A stretch of 64,000 bases of DNA from Phenylobacterium sp. (GTDB lineage: Bacteria > Pseudomonadota > Alphaproteobacteria > Caulobacterales > Caulobacteraceae), in contig NZ_SSMX01000027.1 of the NCBI RefSeq assembly GCF_004799515.1, forward strand, positions 84,122 through 148,121, in the 5' to 3' direction. Position 1 is the stretch's first letter. Each line of letters begins with the position of its first letter. Positions 59,343-64,000 of this stretch are shown here, piece by piece. The notes beneath the pieces are model-generated. The model saw nothing but the letters and a program-made list of their open reading frames with translations. It searched no databases and had not been told where the DNA came from. Position numbers and translations under genes: made by a program.

Positions 59343-59392
59343 GGGAAGTGGGGAATGCGGGTAGCGTCCGCGCGCAGACCTCGGGAGGGACG

Positions 59393-60574
59393 ATGCGCAG
59401 GATTCTCGGACTGGCGGCCGCCATGGCCCTGACGGCGGCGGGCGCCGCCCAGGCCCAGGTCTCCCTCGACCCGAACCATCCCACGCCCATCGCCGCGATC
59501 CTGGCCTGGCGCGGCGAGGAACAGGCCAAGGGCTTCCGCGACATCGAGCACATCTACAAGACCCACACCATCAAGCGCGGGACCCACGTCCATCCCCTGC
59601 CGCTGGCCGCCCACCAGATCGCGCCCACCGTCACGATCGACGGCAAGGCCCTGAGCATCGACCAGTACATGGCGGCCCAGCGCGCCTCCGGCCTGCTGGT
59701 GGTGAAGGACGGCAAGATCGTGCTGGAAAAGTACGCTCTCGGCCGCAAGCCCACCGACCGCTGGACCTCATTCTCCGTCGCCAAGTCGATGACCTCGACC
59801 CTGGTCGGCGCGGCGATCCAGGACGGCAAGATCAAGTCCATCGACGACCCGGTCACCCGCTACATCCCCGACCTGAAGGGCAGCGCCTACGAGGGCGTCA
59901 CCGTGCGCCAGATGCTGATGATGAGCTCCGGCGTGCAGTGGAACGAGGACTACACAGACCCCGACTCCGACGTCGCCAAGGCCGGCAACTCGGTCACCGA
60001 GCCCGGCGTCAACCCGATGGTCAGCTACCTGCGCAAGCTGCCCCGCGCGCATGCGCCGGGCTCGACCTTCCACTACAACACCGGCGAGACCGACCTGGTC
60101 GGCGTGCTGGTCTCCAAGGCCACCGGCGAGACCCTGGCGCAGTACGCCTCGGAGAAGATCTGGAAGCCCTACGGCATGGAGCAGGACGGCGCCTGGATGG
60201 TCGATCCCGGCGGCCAGGAACGCGGCGGCACCGGCATCTCCATGACGCTGCGCGACTACGCCCGCCTGGGCCTGTTCATCGAAGGCGGCGGCGTGGCCGC
60301 GGGCAAGCCCGTCGTCCCGAGCTGGTGGGTCGCTGACGCCACCAAGCGCGAGATCGACAACGGCGCGCCCGCGCCCGGCGGCTACGGCTACTTCTGGTGG
60401 GTCCGCGAGAACGGCTCCTACGAGGCCGTCGGCATCTTCGGCCAGGCGATCACGACGTTCCCGAAGGAGCACCTGATCGTCGTCCAGAACTCCGCCTGGC
60501 CCGCGGCGACCGACAAGGGGCTGAGGGCACAGTACAACGCGATGCTGGACGCGGTGCGGGCGGCGGTGAGGTAG
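59393..60574 (+). CDS. Secreted serine hydrolase, class C beta-lactamase-related
   Basis: A 393-residue periplasmic protein with signal peptide (RRILGLAAAMALTAAGAAQAQ). The SxxK motif is Ser128-Val-Ala-Lys131 in SFSVAKSMTSTLVG. YNTGETD stands at the Tyr-x-Asn position, and a GGY motif near the end may replace KTG. Such proteins include penicillin-binding proteins, esterases and D-aminopeptidases; true beta-lactamase activity is not implied. The ATG has GGGAGGGA eight bases before it. A palindromic repeat lies just upstream. Confidence 0.87.
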   Translation: MRRILGLAAAMALTAAGAAQAQVSLDPNHPTPIAAILAWRGEEQAKGFRDIEHIYKTHTIKRGTHVHPLPLAAHQIAPTVTIDGKALSIDQYMAAQRASGLLVVKDGKIVLEKYALGRKPTDRWTSFSVAKSMTSTLVGAAIQDGKIKSIDDPVTRYIPDLKGSAYEGVTVRQMLMMSSGVQWNEDYTDPDSDVAKAGNSVTEPGVNPMVSYLRKLPRAHAPGSTFHYNTGETDLVGVLVSKATGETLAQYASEKIWKPYGMEQDGAWMVDPGGQERGGTGISMTLRDYARLGLFIEGGGVAAGKPVVPSWWVADATKREIDNGAPAPGGYGYFWWVRENGSYEAVGIFGQAITTFPKEHLIVVQNSAWPAATDKGLRAQYNAMLDAVRAAVR

Positions 60575-60658
60575 GGGTGAGCATAGCCTCCTCTCGACTT
60601 GCATCTGTTAGTTGTTCGCCTAACGTGAAGTTCCGAGCAAACTCATGGTGAGAACTAC

Positions 60659-61057
60659 GTGACCGCGCGCCGCGTCGCCGCTGCTGTCTTGCTCCTGGTA
60701 GCCGCGGTAACGTTCTTCGTCAGCGGCGACAACACAACTATTCGAATTCTCGGCGTTCTCTGCGCTTTGGCCGGTGCCGGTCTCTCGGCCCCCCGATCAC
60801 CGCTTCAACGGTCAGCGCGGCCTCTTGTATCGACAGAGGCTGATGTGAAAGCGGCCTCACGCAAACGCCACCGCATCCTAGTAGTCGGAGCGCTGATCTT
60901 TGCCTCCTACGCAACCCTCCGGATCACGTTGCCCTACGTGTTGCCCCATATGTCTCAAACCGGAATCCTACCAATATTGGCTGTGTTGGCATTTTTCCTC
61001 GTAGGGATGGCGCTGCTCGTTTGGCTCATGGTTTTCGCTGCCAATAGGCAAGGCTGA
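60659..61057 (+). CDS. Hypothetical four-helix membrane protein
   Basis: A 132-residue protein starting at GTG 60659 with GGTGAGAA upstream. Hydrophobic segments lie near 5-25, 28-45, 73-95 and 105-128. The sequence ends MVFAANRQG. No family is recognised, and base composition is somewhat lower in GC than flanking genes. It stands alone between the serine hydrolase and the 335-base stretch holding a long inverted repeat. Reality is supported by length and amphipathic pattern, not by homology. Confidence 0.65.
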   Translation: MTARRVAAAVLLLVAAVTFFVSGDNTTIRILGVLCALAGAGLSAPRSPLQRSARPLVSTEADVKAASRKRHRILVVGALIFASYATLRITLPYVLPHMSQTGILPILAVLAFFLVGMALLVWLMVFAANRQG

Positions 61058-61128
61058 ACTCCGCATCGGATCGATGGGCATTTGGGGGCCAAGGCCACCC
61101 CGCGCCTTAACACCATGCCGGCCAGTTT

Positions 61129-61223
61129 GCTCTGGGCCCGGGCTTGGTCAAGGACCGGCCCCTGGCCGGCCGCGGAGCGGCGAGCGCTTTGCCCTCGTCC
61201 TTGAGCAAGCCCGGGCCCAGAGC
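61129..61223. repeat. Long inverted repeat in 61058-61392
   Basis: GCTCTGGGCCCGGGCTTG... (61129-61155) is repeated inverted at 61197-61223 with 26 of 27 bases matching and a 41-base loop that is itself GC-rich. The remaining part of 61058-61392 holds no gene that I can support. It may be an RNA hairpin, a terminator, or another repeat family. Confidence 0.8.
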
Positions 61224-61392
61224 TCCAATCTCGCCATGGGGTTGAAGGCTTCCTCCGCATCCAAGGATGCGAGATCTAACAACAGCCTGCTCCCCCAATC
61301 CTGCATAGCTGGCCTGCGAAGTTTGCTTCTAGGCGCCCCTGTCGAAACGGGCCGATGCTGCGGCCTCCTCTTCCGTGCGGGACCCAGACCCC

Positions 61393-62613
61393 ATGACCCC
61401 TCGCCCAGCCTCCGCAGCGCCTGCGCCCGACCATCTCGTCGCCGAGGTCGCCGGTCCGCCGTTCGTGCCGTCGGAGGCCGCCGCGGCCATCGTGCTCGGC
61501 GTGCTGGCGCTGCTGATCTCCGGCCTGTTCGGCCTCCTGCTGGCGGCGCTGTCGGAGGAGGGCCGGCTCTCGGCGTCGGGCATCGGGCTCACCGCCATGC
61601 TGGAGGCGCTGACCACCGGGGTGGTGACCGGCGCGGCGGGGATCGTGCTGAAGCCGGTGCGGCTGCGCACCGTCGCCGTGATCGCCACCCTGGTCCTGGT
61701 CGCCATCGACCTCGCCACGGTGCGCGCCAGCGGAGCCGGGGTGCTGCTGGTCAGGGCCCTGGCCGGCGTGCCGGAGGGCGTCCTCCTGTGGATCTCCATC
61801 GGCTTCATCTCGCGCACCGCCACGCCGGAGCGCTGGGCGGCGATGCTGTTCACCGGCATGGGCCTGACCCAGCTCGCCGCCGCCACCGGGCTCTCGGCCC
61901 TGGTGCTGCCGCGCTTCGGCGCGAACGGCGGCTATGTGGTGGTGGCGGTCGGCGCCGCGCTCTGCCTGCTGGTCGCGCCCTTCCTGCCGCGCAGCCTGGG
62001 CGCCTCGGCCGCCGGCGGAGAGACCTCCGGCTCGCCGCCCCTGCGTGGCTGGGTGGCCCTGGCCGGCACCCTGGTCATGGCCGGCGCCCTGACGGCGGTG
62101 GCGGTCTATGTGGTGCCGCTGGCGCAGCAGGCGGGGCTCAGCGTCGGGGTGGGACGCACGGCGGTCTCCGTCTCCCTCGCCTGCCAGATGATCGGCGGCG
62201 TGCTGGCCACCATCCTGGCCGGGCGCGTCCGCTACATCACGGTCTTCTGGGTCTGCGGGGCGGTGTTCGCGGCCACCTGGGGCGTCTACGCCATCCACGC
62301 GCCGGCCTGGCTGTTCATCGGCATGAGCGGGGCGGCCGGCCTCGCCGCCTTCGTCGCCGGGCCCTTCCTGGTGCCGATGACTGTGGAGGCCGATCCTTCG
62401 CGCCGGGCCGCCATGCAGAGCGGGGCGGTGCAGCTCCTGGCCGGCGCCTTCGGTCCCCTGCTCGCCGCCCTGCTGGTCAGCGACCGCGACGTCCACGGCG
62501 TGCTGATCCTGGGCTTCGTGCTGCAGGCCATCGGCCTGGCCGTGGCCACCGTCCTGCACCGCACCGGCCAGACCGGCCGCGCCCCCGGCCTACTCCCGGA
62601 ACCATCCGCCTAG
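61393..62613 (+). CDS. MFS transporter
   Basis: A 406-residue membrane protein with about 12 hydrophobic segments in two bundles (IVLGVLALLISGLFGLLL to AAFLPRSLG and WVALAGTLVMAGALTAVAVYVV to GLAVATVLH). The LLWISIGFISRTATPERWAAM loop after helix 5 and a RXXR-like ADPSRRAAMQSG loop are consistent with MFS sugar or drug exporters. No substrate motif is visible. ATG 61393 is selected; GTG 61375 would add six residues. It overlaps the convergent DUF gene by 24 bases. Confidence 0.88.
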   Translation: MTPRPASAAPAPDHLVAEVAGPPFVPSEAAAAIVLGVLALLISGLFGLLLAALSEEGRLSASGIGLTAMLEALTTGVVTGAAGIVLKPVRLRTVAVIATLVLVAIDLATVRASGAGVLLVRALAGVPEGVLLWISIGFISRTATPERWAAMLFTGMGLTQLAAATGLSALVLPRFGANGGYVVVAVGAALCLLVAPFLPRSLGASAAGGETSGSPPLRGWVALAGTLVMAGALTAVAVYVVPLAQQAGLSVGVGRTAVSVSLACQMIGGVLATILAGRVRYITVFWVCGAVFAATWGVYAIHAPAWLFIGMSGAAGLAAFVAGPFLVPMTVEADPSRRAAMQSGAVQLLAGAFGPLLAALLVSDRDVHGVLILGFVLQAIGLAVATVLHRTGQTGRAPGLLPEPSA

Positions 62614-63057
62614 CACGCAGGCCGTCTGGCCGTCGTGCAGGGTGACGGTGGCGGGCCGCCGGTAGCCCGGTTCGAGCTCCTGCGTCCGGCCGCCCACAGT
62701 GACCGACAGCCGCGTGGGCTCGGTGAACTGACAGACGAAGTCGGGCTTGCGGTCGAAGGCGCCGTGCTGCGGGATCGAGGCGCAGTCGGCGGCGCCGAAC
62801 AGATAGCCGAAGGTCGCCCCGCCATAGCTGAAGCGGTGCGGATCGCGGTGCAGGGCGATCTCTTTCCAGCTGTGCGTCGCCGCGGGACAGGCCGGCCCGC
62901 GGATCGTCCAGGCGTCCTTCATCCCCTGCTTGTGCGACCACAGCGCATAGAGCGCCCCCAACGGGACCGCCGCGGTCAGAAAGACCACGCTGGCGACCAT
63001 GAAGGTCCCCGTGGCGCCGCGGCGCGGCTTGCGGACGATCTCGGCTGCGATGGACAC
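62590..63057 (-). CDS. Hypothetical membrane-anchored protein
   Basis: A 155-residue protein. An N-terminal anchor (GTFMVASVVFLTAAVPLGALYAL) is followed by a periplasmic domain with CPAATHSWKEIALHRDPHRFSYGGATFGYLFGAADCASIPQHG and later VTVGGRTQELEPGYRRPATVTLHDGQTACVLGGWF, which contains three or four cysteines likely paired. No family is recognised. Two TACAnnTGTA boxes lie upstream at 63077-63109, the BlaI/CopY type of operator, suggesting repressor control. Its 3' end overlaps the MFS gene. Confidence 0.78.
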   Translation of the reverse strand: MSIAAEIVRKPRRGATGTFMVASVVFLTAAVPLGALYALWSHKQGMKDAWTIRGPACPAATHSWKEIALHRDPHRFSYGGATFGYLFGAADCASIPQHGAFDRKPDFVCQFTEPTRLSVTVGGRTQELEPGYRRPATVTLHDGQTACVLGGWFRE

Positions 63058-63076
63058 GGTGGGACGCCGGCTGGTT

Positions 63077-63109
63077 TACATCTGTAGCTCTGGAGAAATT
63101 ACAGATGTA
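63077..63109. promoter_or_regulatory. Paired BlaI/CopY-type operator boxes
   Basis: TACATCTGTA at 63077-63086 and TACAGATGTA at 63100-63109 are each TACAnnTGTA dyads and are also exact reverse complements of each other, centred 23 bases apart, about two helical turns. They lie 20-52 bases upstream of the start at 63057, where a repressor would block the promoter. Confidence 0.6.
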
Positions 63110-63140
63110 GCCCAGCGAGTCAATCGGTCCGACGGCCGGT

Positions 63141-64000
63141 TCAGGCCGGCTCCAATACCTTCGCATCGGCCTTTTCCCAGCGGCCCCACAGCGCCTTCTC
63201 CTCGGCCTTGGCGGGGGCGACGGAGGCCTCCTTGATGTGGCCGTAGCCGCGGATCTTCTGCGGGATGGCGGCGATGCGGACGGCGGTCTCCAGGCGCTCC
63301 GGCGTCAGGCCGGCGGTCAGGCGGTCGAGGCCGGCCTCATAGTCGGCGATCAGGCCGCGCTCCATCTTCCGTTCGGCGGTGTAGCCGAAGAGGTCGAGCG
63401 CGGTGCCGCGCAGGCCTTTCAGCCGGGTCAGCAGCGGGAAGGCGGCGTCCAGCATCCAGCCGCTGAAGGCGATCTTCTTCGGCCGGCCGTCCTTGCCCTT
63501 GCGCGCGATCATCGGCGGGGCCAGCCAGACCTTGGTCTTGCCGCCCTTGAAGGTCTCGTTGCGGTAGGCCTGGAAGCGGCCGTCCGTATAGAGGCGGGCG
63601 ACCTCGTACTCGTCCTTGTAGGCCATCAGCTTGTAGAGGTTGACGGCCACGGCGCGGGTCAGGGCCTCGGACGTCCCACCTTCCGGCCCTAGCTTCGCCT
63701 CGGCGGCCCGCACCTGGGCCACGCGGTCGGCGTAGCGCTTGGCGTAGGCCGCGTTCTGGTAGGCGGTGAGCTCGGCGGTGCGCCGGGCGATCAGGTCGTC
63801 CAGCGGCATGGTCTCCGGCGTCGGCACGTCGTCCTCCCGCTTGCCGCGGAAGGCCGGGTCGGCGGCGGCCTTGCGGCCCAGCTCGAAGGCCTGCAGGTTG
63901 GCCTCGGCGTCGACGCCGTTCAGCCGGATCGCGCGGTAGAGCGCGCGGCTGGAGACCGGCACCACGCCCTTCTGCCAGGCGAAGCCCAGCATGATCATGT
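63141..64000 (-). CDS. Indolepyruvate ferredoxin oxidoreductase, C-terminal part (truncated by window)
   Basis: The last 285 codons of a gene whose start lies beyond the window. The sequence has GFAWQKGVVPVSSRALYRAIRLNGV, a loop of the pyruvate/ferredoxin oxidoreductase gamma-like region, followed by helical IARRTAELTAYQNAAYAKRYADRVAQVR and a DUF6537-type tail with YGHIKEAS and EEKALWGRWEKA. The fused IorA-IorB enzymes of about 1150 residues oxidise aryl pyruvates from aromatic amino acids with ferredoxin as acceptor. The frame continues without stop to the window edge. Confidence 0.85.
   Translation of the reverse strand, partial: MIMLGFAWQKGVVPVSSRALYRAIRLNGVDAEANLQAFELGRKAAADPAFRGKREDDVPTPETMPLDDLIARRTAELTAYQNAAYAKRYADRVAQVRAAEAKLGPEGGTSEALTRAVAVNLYKLMAYKDEYEVARLYTDGRFQAYRNETFKGGKTKVWLAPPMIARKGKDGRPKKIAFSGWMLDAAFPLLTRLKGLRGTALDLFGYTAERKMERGLIADYEAGLDRLTAGLTPERLETAVRIAAIPQKIRGYGHIKEASVAPAKAEEKALWGRWEKADAKVLEPA

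Noticed and set aside
60605..60650. Integron attC-like site (GCCTAAC core)
   Set aside because: Only one core-like heptamer is present, no partner GTTRRRY and no paired arms, and no integrase is near.

Overview
The window is a GC-rich alphaproteobacterial chromosome segment, most likely from Caulobacteraceae (Caulobacter or Phenylobacterium type). Three things point there: a chemotaxis operon with the Caulobacter gene order (mcp-cheX-cheY-cheA-cheW-cheR-cheB-cheY-cheD-cheU-cheY-cheE), a CtrA-like regulator, and a promoter matching the Caulobacter SigF consensus. Genes are dense, many overlap by 1-4 bases, and GTG or TTG starts are common.

Layout. 1-1.9 kb: end of a metallo-beta-lactamase-fold gene, a GST-like protein and a TetR regulator. 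2.0-9.7 kb: a signalling block with a receiver protein carrying a histidine-less DHp-like domain, a CtrA paralogue, an AraC regulator, two convergent hybrid histidine kinases and a MarR regulator. 10.2-19.8 kb: the complete che operon on the minus strand. 19.9-25.4 kb: XRE-cupin regulator, YeiH-type exporter, aldehyde dehydrogenase and AGE-type epimerase. 25.7-29.2 kb: XRE regulator, VOC protein, and a bufferin-type (MNIO) RiPP operon, bufA-bufB-bufC-doxX, behind a SigF-like promoter. 29.3-41.8 kb: housekeeping genes (tlpA-like, argH, small lipoprotein, lysA, hpt, ftsEX, plsC, methyltransferase) and one tRNA-Met. 42.0-47.4 kb: a third hybrid kinase, a Tat-exported FAD oxidoreductase and a CPBP protease.

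47.4-52.0 kb is an accessory region. It holds a terminase-small-subunit-like gene, an IS1595-type element with 30-bp inverted ends that carries five small cargo genes besides the transposase, and an AT-rich membrane-protein gene. 52.0-64.0 kb: glycosyltransferase, asparagine synthetase (with a palindromic repeat inserted in frame), flavin oxidoreductase, M1 peptidase, FAD oxidoreductase, serine hydrolase, MFS transporter, and the 3' part of an indolepyruvate ferredoxin oxidoreductase gene.

The most notable items are the bufferin operon with its promoter, the IS element with cargo and structured control hairpins, the palindromic repeat family (three intergenic copies plus a related copy inside asnB), the pseudo-DHp receiver protein beside a kinase with a similar DHp helix, and a CheY whose tail resembles the FliM N-terminal peptide. 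No rRNA or CRISPR array was seen.
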